NCBI GenBank assembly: GCA_900768425.1
Contig: CAAGCR010000072.1
Location: forward strand, 1-6,705
Direction of reading: 5' to 3'
Source: Clostridia bacterium
GTDB taxonomy: Bacteria > Bacillota > Clostridia > Christensenellales > UBA1242
Length of the DNA stretch: 6,705 nucleotides
Shown: positions 1 through 6,379 of the stretch, piece after piece
How positions within the stretch are numbered: position 1 is the first letter of the stretch
Layout: every line of letters begins with the position of its first letter
Notes under the pieces: generated by a model
Databases searched by the model: none
What the model was told of the DNA's origin: nothing
What the model saw: the letters and a program-made list of their open reading frames with translations, nothing else
Made by a program: the position numbers and the translations under genes

Positions 1-86
1 CAAAGGTTGACCGCAAAGGTTGACCGCAAAGGTTGACCGCAAAGGTTGACCGCAAAGGTTGACCGCAAAGGTTGACCGCAAAGGTT
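1..86. repeat. 13-bp tandem repeat array, 6 full copies plus partial
   Basis: The unit CAAAGGTTGACCG occurs six times head to tail without a mismatch (1-78), then a 7th copy breaks off after CAAAGGTT (79-86). The array touches the window edge and may continue to the left. Because 13 is not a multiple of 3, every + frame meets TGA within 39 nt, so the array cannot be translated on that strand. There are no spacers, so it is not CRISPR. Its core GGTTGACC recurs in the right arm of the terminator hairpin just downstream (144-151). Function unknown: iteron-like protein sites or a slippage-prone 3' untranslated array are possible. Confidence 0.95.
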
Positions 87-123
87 AAGCATAGAACTGC
101 TTTAACCAAAACATACATAATCT

Positions 124-158
124 AACTGGTCAACCATTTTAATGGTTGACCAGTTTTT
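124..158 (+). terminator. Rho-independent terminator of an upstream gene
   Basis: A perfect 15-bp stem pairs AACTGGTCAACCATT (124-138) with AATGGTTGACCAGTT (141-155) and runs straight into TTTTT (154-158). The T run is only on the + side, so it would end + strand transcripts entering from the left, whose gene lies outside the window. A weaker 6-bp hairpin (AGAGTT 160-165 with AACTCT 173-178) follows. I see no convincing -35/-10 pair between here and the next gene, so some read-through into that gene cannot be excluded. Confidence 0.8.
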
Positions 159-234
159 AAGAGTTATAAAAGAACTCTCTTAATTTAAGAAAGGTTAACC
201 AAAACTCATTTCTAAATAAAAGGGAGATAAAGAA

Positions 235-1761
235 ATGAAAAAAAGAAAAGTTGGCTTTTTATTCAACATAATAACAATATGCTTAGCAGTAGTAGCCATT
301 GCTGTTGGTGTATATTCTTTACAAAAATCTTCGCTAAATATCAGCGGTTCACTTGGCTTTACTGCCCATGCTGTAAATGCAAGAATTGATGCATATATGT
401 ATGGTTATGCAACTACAGCGAATGGAATACCGCTAACCGAAAGTGAAAAGGTAAGATTAACAAGTGCAAATGGTTTACTTATTCAAGATACTCTAACAAA
501 CTATAACCTAAACTTAGGAGCAACCAATGGCTCTGGCAGTGCTACAAGATATTTTAGCAATTTAGGTGCAAGCGGAAAAATGGAAGATATAGTTGTGGAA
601 ATAACTGTATCCAACACATCAGGTGGCACATCAACACCAAAAAATATTTTAGCAAATGTTGATTTTGCAAATTGTATTCCATCTTCAGCCCTAACAGGCA
701 AAATTAGAATAGACTGCGATAGGTCCGCTGCCGTTCTAGAAACAACAAATAGTAAAAATCAAGCAACCTTTACATTTAAAATATCACTTTTGCCAAACTC
801 AAATGGTTCGTATAGTGACTCAGCATTAACAACACCTTCAAACAATGTTGACCTAAAAATGAACCTAGAAGAAACAACTTACACTCAATCACAAGTTCGT
901 ACTGATGCCATAGCAATTAAAAAATTTACTGATACAGAAGTTTCTTCAATTAAATCAGGCTTATCAATTACAACAAACGAATCCTATGCTGACCTATACC
1001 CATATTATGTAGAAATGGGACATGTTGGCAATGATTATGTAAAATGGTTGGTAGTAGGCACAAAAGGAGCAAGTGATACAGACGCGGTAACCGCTTTAGT
1101 AGATGCCGACAAAACCGCATTATCTCAAGGCTTGCTTTTAAACAAAACTTATGTAATGCTATCTGAAAAAGTACTATATTCAGAAAGCACAACATACTAC
1201 GGAATACCATTCCAAAACGAATATACAAATAGTGGTGAATATTTAAACAAATCTGGATATTATTCCGCTCAAGACTATGCTACAAGTAACATTAGAGCAT
1301 ATTTGAATGGGGAAACAGTGAAAAGAAGCTCTAAATATAATGCAGGTAAATATATTGCAGATGGGGCAAGTGTAAATTTGTTAGAAAAATATAACCTAGA
1401 ATCAGATTCACTATATGCAAAAATACAAGGAAGAACCTTGACAAGTTTGTATACAAACATTGGAACACCAAAAGGAAAAATATGGACATCATCAGATTCA
1501 AGAACTGAAGAAAATCTAAAGCCAAATTCGCAAGATAAACTATGGCTTTTGAGTGAAACAGAGATGGGTGCAATCTTTATATCAGACAATAATAGAAAAA
1601 CAACAGTGGTAGGCAGTTCTTATGCTGCTAAATGGTGGTTACGTTCGCTTAACGCGAATTACTCTGACTCGGTTTCCATTGTCTACAACGGTAAACGCTA
1701 TGACAACACTGTGTACGGCAGTGGCTCTAACATCAGCGTCCGTGCCGCTTTCCAAATTTAA
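235..1761 (+). CDS. Membrane-anchored surface protein with C-terminal DUF6273-like domain
   Basis: 508 residues. The start is supported by AGGGAG (221-226) eight bases before ATG. A KKRK stretch (residues 2-5) and a hydrophobic segment (about 7-28) form a signal anchor or uncleaved signal peptide; there is no lipobox and no LPXTG. Residues about 35-215 are Thr/Ser/Asn-rich and beta-strand-like, possibly a TasA/camelysin-like sandwich (weak). Residues about 255-508 fit DUF6273: YVKWLVVG (268-275), SNIRAYLNGE (351-360), LWLLSETEM (436-444), KWWLRSLN (466-473) and terminal SVRAAFQI. That domain resembles C-type-lectin/FGE-like folds, so ligand binding outside the cell is likely, but the ligand is unknown. 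From residue 467 on, base composition and codon use change abruptly (separate entry). No neighbour explains its role. The DUF6273 assignment is from remembered motifs, not a profile search. Confidence 0.85.
   Translation: MKKRKVGFLFNIITICLAVVAIAVGVYSLQKSSLNISGSLGFTAHAVNARIDAYMYGYATTANGIPLTESEKVRLTSANGLLIQDTLTNYNLNLGATNGSGSATRYFSNLGASGKMEDIVVEITVSNTSGGTSTPKNILANVDFANCIPSSALTGKIRIDCDRSAAVLETTNSKNQATFTFKISLLPNSNGSYSDSALTTPSNNVDLKMNLEETTYTQSQVRTDAIAIKKFTDTEVSSIKSGLSITTNESYADLYPYYVEMGHVGNDYVKWLVVGTKGASDTDAVTALVDADKTALSQGLLLNKTYVMLSEKVLYSESTTYYGIPFQNEYTNSGEYLNKSGYYSAQDYATSNIRAYLNGETVKRSSKYNAGKYIADGASVNLLEKYNLESDSLYAKIQGRTLTSLYTNIGTPKGKIWTSSDSRTEENLKPNSQDKLWLLSETEMGAIFISDNNRKTTVVGSSYAAKWWLRSLNANYSDSVSIVYNGKRYDNTVYGSGSNISVRAAFQI
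1633..1758 (+). other. Candidate DGR-type variable region at the gene's 3' end
   Basis: Codons 467-508 of the preceding gene stand apart. By hand count 57 of 120 bases in 1639-1758 are G or C, against roughly 30% in the rest of the gene. All three Arg codons here are CGN (CGT, CGC, CGT), whereas nearly all upstream ones are AGA. Many codons are NNC or NNT for Asn, Tyr, Asp, Ser or Gly, the set reached from AAC/AAT by adenine-directed mutagenesis. It is the C-terminal end of a likely C-type-lectin-like domain, where variable regions of DGR targets normally lie. No template repeat or reverse transcriptase is visible here, so this is inference; a recently recombined cassette from a paralogue is the main alternative. 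Confidence 0.45.
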
Positions 1762-1811
1762 ATCTAGTGGCGGTGTGGCAAGATAAAGAAAGCAGTTAAG
1801 ATTTTGGAACA

Positions 1812-1887
1812 GCAAAACTTAAGTTACGAATTGTGAGCGTTATTGAAACCGCAAAACTTAAGTAACAAATTATGAGCGTTAGCGAAA
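1812..1887. repeat. 37-bp direct repeat, two diverged copies
   Basis: Copy 1 (1812-1848) and copy 2 (1851-1887) both begin GCAAAACTTAAGT and contain TGAGCGTTA; they differ at 5 of 37 positions and are 39 bp apart. In one frame both copies read as short C-terminal-like tails with a stop (QNLSYEL* and QNLSNKL*), and AAGAAAGCA-type sequence flanks them at 1788 and at 1898, so this may be duplicated gene-end debris. No start codon with a ribosome binding site precedes either. Confidence 0.8.
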
Positions 1888-2028
1888 AATTAAAAAAGAA
1901 AGCAATAAAAATAGTAAGAAATTAAAGTAGTTGTGCCATTACGGCATAACGGGTAAAAGTATTAAAGTATTATGTATGATTTTATTATTTTTACATATAA
2001 TAGAAAACATTAAAGTTTTTAAAAGGGG

Positions 2029-2082
2029 TGCGGGGAATAACTTTTTGCAAAAAGTTGTCCCCGCATTTAATTTTAATTTTTT
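2029..2082 (+). terminator. Rho-independent terminator 1 of a related pair
   Basis: TGCGGGGA (2029-2036) pairs with TCCCCGCA (2058-2065), and CTTTTT (2041-2046) pairs with AAAAAG (2049-2054) inside, with a small internal bulge. The tail 2066-2082 is T-rich and ends in TTTTTT. It lies about 270 nt after the surface-protein stop codon and is the first strong terminator for that gene. Confidence 0.75.
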
Positions 2083-2120
2083 ACAATATTTGAAATTATT
2101 TTAAGTTTTTTTGAAAAGAG

Positions 2121-2164
2121 TGCGAGAAAAACCTTTTTACCAAAAAAGTTTTTCTCGCATTTTT
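2121..2164 (+). terminator. Rho-independent terminator 2, homologous to the first
   Basis: A perfect 12-bp stem joins TGCGAGAAAAAC (2121-2132) and GTTTTTCTCGCA (2148-2159), extended inward by T5/A5 pairing, and is followed by TTTTT (2160-2164). Flanks (AAGTTTTT..AAAAG.G before, ATTT after) match those of the hairpin 92 bp upstream, so the two look like duplicates. Confidence 0.75.
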
Positions 2165-2261
2165 CTATGAATCTAATTAATAAAATAATTTAAATTAAGT
2201 TTTTTAGATTTTTCTCACATTCTTAAAATTTAACTTTTTTCTATTAGAAAAAAAGTTTGTA

Positions 2262-2290
2262 TTGTAAACAAAAAAGATATGTGATATAAT
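2262..2290 (+). promoter_or_regulatory. Sigma-A-type promoter with extended -10
   Basis: TTGTAA (2262-2267), a 17-nt spacer, and TATAAT (2285-2290) preceded by TGA, giving TGNTATAAT. Transcription would begin near 2297, just before GGGGAG (2301-2306), the ribosome binding site of the small broken gene. It may also serve the LRR gene that follows. Confidence 0.7.
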
Positions 2291-2315
2291 AAAATCAATA
2301 GGGGAGAGTTTACAA

Positions 2316-2609
2316 ATGGTTATTTTAGAAATTAGTGCGGTTAGTTTGTATAATAATTATTATTTATTAGATAAAAAATAGAACAAAGCATATTCGCTTT
2401 ATTTAGAGCTTTATGGTGTGGATAAACCAATGGTTGGAGATAGTCTTGCTATTAATGAAAAGTTATTAGATAAAAATTATGAAGGTTATTGTCAACCATA
2501 TGTATTTATTTTATGCGAAAATGAAAATAAAATAAATGTAAATAATACCGAAAAAATTGCATTAAATTGTGGCAATAAAAAATATATTTTTAAAAGAATT
2601 TATGGCTAA
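2316..2609 (+). pseudogene. Small hypothetical gene (~97 codons) with in-frame TAG at codon 22
   Basis: ATG at 2316 has a good ribosome binding site (GGGGAG, 9-nt gap) and a strong promoter. The frame begins MVILEISAVSLYNNYYLLDK and meets TAG at 2379-2381, then continues in the same frame with protein-like sequence (NKAYSLYLELYGVDKPMVGD and so on) to TAA at 2607-2609. Without the TAG it would be a 97-residue protein with no signal peptide or membrane segment; alternating hydrophobic strands suggest a small beta-barrel, perhaps OB-like (weak). Family not recognised. A restart at GTG 2418 or ATG 2430 has no ribosome binding site, so the downstream part is probably not made alone. TAG is one base from CAG (Gln) or AAG (Lys). 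It could be a young pseudogene, a sequencing error, or a read-through codon. The next gene starts 69 nt downstream. Confidence 0.65.
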
Positions 2610-2678
2610 ATAGACATAGATTTAATTATCTTAAATAATTAATTAAAAATTAATAAAAATGTTTTTTTAAGGAATTTT

Positions 2679-4238
2679 ATGGAAAATAAAGATTTAAAAA
2701 CAATTAAAAAATTATATGGGGAAAACTTTGCACGATTGTGTCGCAGTAGTTTTTCTACCATTTTAGAAACACCGGGGCTTCTTCCTGAAATTTTAAAACA
2801 ACTTTTTTCACCTACACACTCTATTTTTGATGATTTAGTTGAGCAAAATTCAATTGAAGAATTTGTTGAGTATATTAACACATATTATGAAACTCGTAAG
2901 AAAACAATTTCATATTATAAAACCAAACCAACAGAAACCGCAAAAGATTTATTATCCGAAGCAGGGTACATACTTTTCCCAGAATGTAAAACAGAAGAGG
3001 ATATTCAAAAATTCAGAAAATTTTATGAATATGATGAAGAACTTTGCACCTTTTGGGGTAACCGCTTACAAACCGCAAGAGTATGGTTCGCTGTAAAGAA
3101 AAATGTTGCCGAAATCAAAAGGGAAAACTTTACAAATCCTAAAAGAGAAGATGAGTATGGTACAAGTGTAATAAGCATACAATTTACAAAAGGCACATTT
3201 AACAATCTTTCAATAAAGAATAGATATAACCATACAGTTGCTAATCCGGATGCAACCTTTAAAAATAATTTAGACAATATAATACCTGGGTTAATGGGGG
3301 CATTTATAAGAGATTATCAATTAAACACTGTTACAAGCACAAGCCAAGCAATCGGTGAGTTATATTTAAGAAACTATTATACCGACTCGCAAGGTAAAAA
3401 ATATCGTTATAATTTAGACATAAACAACCGCAAATTTTGTGAGAACAACATCATTATTGATGAAATAGGACAAGTGGCAAAATTTGATGGAAGTATGTTT
3501 ATGGTGATAGACAACTATGTCTTTGATTTTATGACTCCATACATTTATGACCATTTTGATGAATATAATAGAGATGCTTTCATTCGTTCTCTTGGTGTTA
3601 TAACAAAAATGACAATTAAAAAGAGCGAAAATAAAAATAAAAAAATTATTATATCAACACAAAAAGGAAAGGATATTGTTTTAGTAATTGACAAGCATAA
3701 TGCCTTAATTGAATATCATAATTCAAACCTTAAAAAAGTGCCAGATGGCTTTTTAAAATATAATAAAAGTTTAAAAGTTATAGATTTGCCTAATGTTGAG
3801 AAAATAGGTGATGATTTTATAAAAGCAAATCTCAAAATACATTCAGTAAACTTGCCAAAAGTAAAAATTGTTGGTAACAATTTCTTACTTAGAAATGATG
3901 ATGTGACTTGTTTAGAACTTCCAAAACTTGTCGTTGCCGGAGAAGGTTTTTTAAGTTGCAACTATAATATATCAAAGTTTTCTGCACCAAAATTAAAAAT
4001 TGTTGGTAAAAACTTTTTACGCTTTAATCATTTATTAACCGAATTAAATTTACCAAAAGTGAAAAAATTAGGAGAAGGGTCTTTAAGTTATAACAAACTA
4101 CTAAAAAATGTCCATTTACCAAGATTAAAACATATAGAAGGTGAAGTTTTTACCAATCTAACAAGCTCAACAAAAGTGTTTGTCCCTAAGTGTAAAAATA
4201 TAGAAAAAATAGCAGGAAACCAGTGCATTGAAAGATAA
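2679..4238 (+). CDS. Cytoplasmic protein with C-terminal leucine-rich-type repeats
   Basis: 519 residues; ATG with AAGGA (2669-2673) five bases upstream. No signal peptide or membrane segment, so probably cytoplasmic. Residues 1-100 look helical. Residues about 100-300 form an apparently conserved domain I cannot name, with distinctive stretches ECKTEEDIQKF (102-112), EYGTSVISIQFTKG (159-172), NRYNHTVANPDATF (181-194) and NNLDNIIPGL (196-205). I have an impression of similar LRR proteins in uncultured Bacillota, unverified. Residues about 350-505 are BspA/LRR_5-like repeats of the form P-K-V/L-K-x-V/I-G-x-x-F-L-x-x-N; prolines at 371, 393, 415, 437, 459, 481 and 503 keep an exact 22-residue period. 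Such solenoids usually bind proteins; partner unknown. Only an AT-rich 69-nt gap separates it from the broken small gene, so the promoter at 2262 may drive both. Confidence 0.85.
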   Translation: MENKDLKTIKKLYGENFARLCRSSFSTILETPGLLPEILKQLFSPTHSIFDDLVEQNSIEEFVEYINTYYETRKKTISYYKTKPTETAKDLLSEAGYILFPECKTEEDIQKFRKFYEYDEELCTFWGNRLQTARVWFAVKKNVAEIKRENFTNPKREDEYGTSVISIQFTKGTFNNLSIKNRYNHTVANPDATFKNNLDNIIPGLMGAFIRDYQLNTVTSTSQAIGELYLRNYYTDSQGKKYRYNLDINNRKFCENNIIIDEIGQVAKFDGSMFMVIDNYVFDFMTPYIYDHFDEYNRDAFIRSLGVITKMTIKKSENKNKKIIISTQKGKDIVLVIDKHNALIEYHNSNLKKVPDGFLKYNKSLKVIDLPNVEKIGDDFIKANLKIHSVNLPKVKIVGNNFLLRNDDVTCLELPKLVVAGEGFLSCNYNISKFSAPKLKIVGKNFLRFNHLLTELNLPKVKKLGEGSLSYNKLLKNVHLPRLKHIEGEVFTNLTSSTKVFVPKCKNIEKIAGNQCIER

Positions 4239-4341
4239 AAATAGGTTACGCTCGTAAGCAAAATTTTGCTTTCAGCAAAATTTTTGAAATTGCTTTTGCA
4301 ATTTCGTTTGGAACATCAAACGCTTACGAGCGTGCTATTTT
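4238..4341. repeat. Four-way cloverleaf inverted-repeat element
   Basis: Outer stem: CGCTCGTAAGC (4249-4259) with GCTTACGAGCG (4322-4332), 11 bp perfect, extended across a 4/2 internal loop by AAAATAG (4238-4244) with CTATTTT (4335-4341). Inside, nearly end to end, are three hairpins: 4260-4270/4274-4284 (11 bp, AAAATTTTGCT), 4286-4293/4298-4305 (8 bp, GAAATTGC, TTTT loop) and 4306-4310/4317-4321 (5 bp, GTTTG). Only base 4285 is unpaired between the arms. The element begins at the last base of the LRR gene's stop codon. It could be a transcript-end structure, a small non-autonomous mobile or REP-like element, or a structured RNA. There is no long T run after it, so it is not a standard terminator. 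Confidence 0.8.
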
Positions 4342-4465
4342 AAACCTTATTACAAAAGCATTAAGAAGCAGAAATCAAACTTAATTAATTTGTAAAAATA
4401 TATTGTCTAAATTTGAATAAATTTGTTTTTAAAAATTTTTATTAAAAGCAAATAATAAAATTGCT

Positions 4466-4493
4466 TTGACAATATTTTTTTTATTTGTATACT
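4466..4493 (+). promoter_or_regulatory. Sigma-A-type promoter of hslVU
   Basis: A perfect TTGACA (4466-4471), a 16-nt spacer, and TATACT (4488-4493), with start expected near 4500. A small inverted repeat (AAAGCAA 4445-4451 with TTGCTTT 4461-4467) overlaps the -35 box; in such AT-rich DNA that may be chance. The rest of 4342-4465 is AT-rich with no gene or clear signal. Confidence 0.8.
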
Positions 4494-4499
4494 TATATT

Positions 4500-4514
4500 G
4501 TTAGTTAAACTAAC
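4500..4514. promoter_or_regulatory. Operator-like palindrome at the hslVU start site
   Basis: GTTAGTT (4500-4506), one central A, AACTAAC (4508-4514): a perfect 7-bp inverted repeat at the predicted transcription start and 10 nt before the AAGGAG ribosome binding site. It matches neither the CIRCE element of HrcA nor the direct-repeat CtsR heptad site, the usual low-GC heat-shock operators. A dimeric repressor site is a reasonable guess. Confidence 0.55.
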
Positions 4515-4535
4515 ATATGCAAGCAAGGAGAATAT

Positions 4536-5075
4536 ATGGAAAATTTATTAAAAGGCACAACAATTTGTGCAGTAAAAAAAGATGGTAAAACCGTAGTTTG
4601 TGGTGATGGTCAAGTCACAATGTCACAAAGCGTAATTTTTAAAAATAATGCAGTTAAAGTTCGCAGAATATATAACGATAAAGTGGTTATTGGCTTTGCG
4701 GGAACAGTTGCCGATGCGTTCAGCCTAAGCGAACGTTTTGAGCAAATGCTTAATAAATACTCAGGCAATTTAATGAAATCTGCCGTAGAATTAGCATCTC
4801 TTTGGAGAATGGACAAAGCACTAAGAAAACTAGAAGCAATGATGATTGTTGCCGATAAAGACCAACTATTAATCGTTTCAGGTATGGGTGATGTTATTGA
4901 ACCAGAAGATAATGTTTGTGCAATAGGAAGCGGTGGCAACTACGCGCTAGCAGCCGCAAAAGCATTAAAAGAAAACACAAATATGTCCGCAAGAGAAATT
5001 GCCGAAAAAGCACTTACAATAGCGGGCGACATTTGTGTATTTACAAATCATCATTTAACAATAGAGGAGGTGTAA
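4536..5075 (+). CDS. hslV: ATP-dependent protease peptidase subunit HslV (ClpQ)
   Basis: Proteolytic subunit of the cytoplasmic HslVU protease: two stacked hexameric rings of an N-terminal-nucleophile threonine peptidase that degrades proteins fed in by HslU. 179 residues, usual length. GTTICAV (7-13) places the catalytic Thr at residue 8, so a seven-residue propeptide MENLLKG would be removed, unlike E. coli HslV, which loses only Met. VVCGDGQVT (20-28) holds the conserved Asp24; K41 in VKVRRIYN is the likely counterpart of catalytic Lys33; GFAGTVADAF, LRKLEAM, IGSGGNYA and the terminal GDICVFTNHH are all typical. The ATG has AAGGAG (4525-4530) five bases upstream. First gene of an operon with hslU, with its own promoter and a palindrome at the start site. 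The codV and codY genes that flank this pair in Bacillus subtilis are absent here. Confidence 0.97.
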   Translation: MENLLKGTTICAVKKDGKTVVCGDGQVTMSQSVIFKNNAVKVRRIYNDKVVIGFAGTVADAFSLSERFEQMLNKYSGNLMKSAVELASLWRMDKALRKLEAMMIVADKDQLLIVSGMGDVIEPEDNVCAIGSGGNYALAAAKALKENTNMSAREIAEKALTIAGDICVFTNHHLTIEEV

Positions 5076-5076
5076 T

Positions 5077-6375
5077 ATGGAATTAACACCAAAACAAATA
5101 GTAGAAGAATTAGATAAATATATTATAGGTCAAGCCGAAGCAAAAAAAGCAGTTGCGGTTGCTCTTAGAAATAGATATAGACGTAATGCACTTAAAAAAG
5201 AAGTCCGCGATGAAATTACTCCTAAAAACATCATAATGAAAGGTCCAACCGGTGTTGGTAAAACAGAAATAGCAAGAAGACTAGCAAAACTTGTAAAAGC
5301 CCCATTTGTTAAGGTTGAAGCAACAAAATATACCGAAGTAGGTTATGTTGGTAGAGATGTTGAAAGTATGGTACGCGACCTTGTAACCGTTTCCGTAAAT
5401 ATGGTTAAAGAAGAAAAAGCAAAAGAGTGCGAAGCCAAAGCCAGCCTAGCCGTTGCCAATAGAATTTGTGACATATTATTCAAAAATCAAACCCCAGCCG
5501 AAGGCGAGGACTTAAAGAGTAAAGAAGCCATAAAACTAGACTACTTTGAAGGCAAATACGACAAAGAAATTATAGAAGTAGCCGTTGTAGACCAACCAAA
5601 ACAAATAAATGTTATGGAAGGTATGGGCGAGATTAATATCGGCAGTATTTTTGGCGGTATGATGGGCGAAAGAAAACAACTTAAAAAAATGACAGTAGCA
5701 AAGGCGAGAGAAGCCCTGCTTGGTGAAGAAGAAGACAAATTAATAGATAAAGATGCTGTAAATGCCGAAGGTTTGCGTAGAGCAGAAGAAGAAGGCATAA
5801 TCTTTATTGATGAAATGGATAAAATTATAGGCAAATCTGCTTCAAATGGTCCAGATGTTTCAAGAGAAGGCGTGCAAAGAGATATTTTACCTATTGTGGA
5901 GGGTTGCACAGTCAACACTAAATATGGTAATGTAAAAACCGACTTCATTTTGTTTATATGCGCCGGTGCTTTCCATGTTTCTAGAATTGAAGATATGATT
6001 CCAGAACTTCAAGGTCGTTTTCCAGTTGTTGTGGAACTTAACAGCCTTAAAAAAGAAGACTTTAAACGCATTTTAAGTGAACCTAAAAACGCAATAATTA
6101 AGCAATATGAAAGTTTGCTTGCCGTTGATAAGGTAAATTTAACATTTACAGATGATGCACTAGAAGCCCTAGCAGAATATGCAGAAGAAGAAAACGAATC
6201 AAACGAAAACATAGGAGCAAGAAGACTCCACACTTTAATGGAAAAACTTTTAGAAGATATTTCTTTTGTAGCCAGCGGTGAAGAAGAAATCAACCTACAA
6301 ATTAACTCAAATTATGTAAAAGAAGTTTTCAAAGATAATATTAAATCACACGACTTAAAGAAGTATGTTCTTTAA
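5077..6375 (+). CDS. hslU: ATP-dependent unfoldase subunit HslU (ClpY)
   Basis: AAA+ hexameric ATPase that unfolds substrates and threads them into HslV. 432 residues, close to the usual ~440-470. TPKQIVEELDKYIIGQ at the N-terminus is the family signature. Walker A GPTGVGKT (56-63), pore loop GYVG (89-92), an inserted I-domain (about 109-240, with GGMMGERKQLKKM at 193-205), Walker B IIFIDE (241-246), probable arginine finger R314 in ELQGRFP, sensor 2 GARRL (380-384), and C-terminal DLKKYVL, the tail that docks between HslV subunits. No motif is missing, so it should be active. It starts one base after the hslV stop; its ribosome binding site GAGGAGG (5064-5070) lies within the last hslV codons, implying coupled translation. 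A terminator follows. Confidence 0.97.
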   Translation: MELTPKQIVEELDKYIIGQAEAKKAVAVALRNRYRRNALKKEVRDEITPKNIIMKGPTGVGKTEIARRLAKLVKAPFVKVEATKYTEVGYVGRDVESMVRDLVTVSVNMVKEEKAKECEAKASLAVANRICDILFKNQTPAEGEDLKSKEAIKLDYFEGKYDKEIIEVAVVDQPKQINVMEGMGEINIGSIFGGMMGERKQLKKMTVAKAREALLGEEEDKLIDKDAVNAEGLRRAEEEGIIFIDEMDKIIGKSASNGPDVSREGVQRDILPIVEGCTVNTKYGNVKTDFILFICAGAFHVSRIEDMIPELQGRFPVVVELNSLKKEDFKRILSEPKNAIIKQYESLLAVDKVNLTFTDDALEALAEYAEEENESNENIGARRLHTLMEKLLEDISFVASGEEEINLQINSNYVKEVFKDNIKSHDLKKYVL

Positions 6376-6379
6376 TTTA

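Larger units (their letters stand above)
1762..2261. other. Gene-free stretch after the surface-protein gene
   Basis: No open frame with a ribosome binding site was found on either strand. It holds the GC-richer tail just after the stop (about 1765-1780), the 37-bp direct repeat, a small hairpin (GTTGTGCC 1930-1937 with GGCATAAC 1943-1950, one G-T pair), an isolated TATAAT at 1996-2001 with no good -35, two terminator hairpins, and a lone half-hairpin motif (TTTTTCTCACATT, 2209-2221) that resembles the right arm of the second terminator. Confidence 0.7.

Noticed and set aside
1..92. Minus-strand frame from ATG at 92-90, open through the tandem repeats to the window edge
   Set aside because: It is open only because the repeat's reverse complement lacks stop codons in all frames; there is no ribosome binding site, and the frame ends only at the window limit.
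1275..1589. Minus-strand ORFs of 80-104 codons opposite the surface-protein gene, and similar ones opposite the LRR, hslV and hslU genes
   Set aside because: They are antisense shadows of well-supported genes, without ribosome binding sites or recognisable motifs.
1996..2001. TATAAT as a promoter for a small RNA ending at the 2029-2082 terminator
   Set aside because: No -35 box at suitable spacing, and TATAAT is expected by chance in such AT-rich DNA.
2638..2667. Terminator between the broken small gene and the LRR gene
   Set aside because: The stem is A/T only (ATTAATT/AATTAAT) and separated from the T run; too weak to call.
4238..4341. Integron attC site or Rho-independent terminator
   Set aside because: No GTTRRRY-type core boxes or integrase, and the fold is a four-way junction with no T run after the outer stem.
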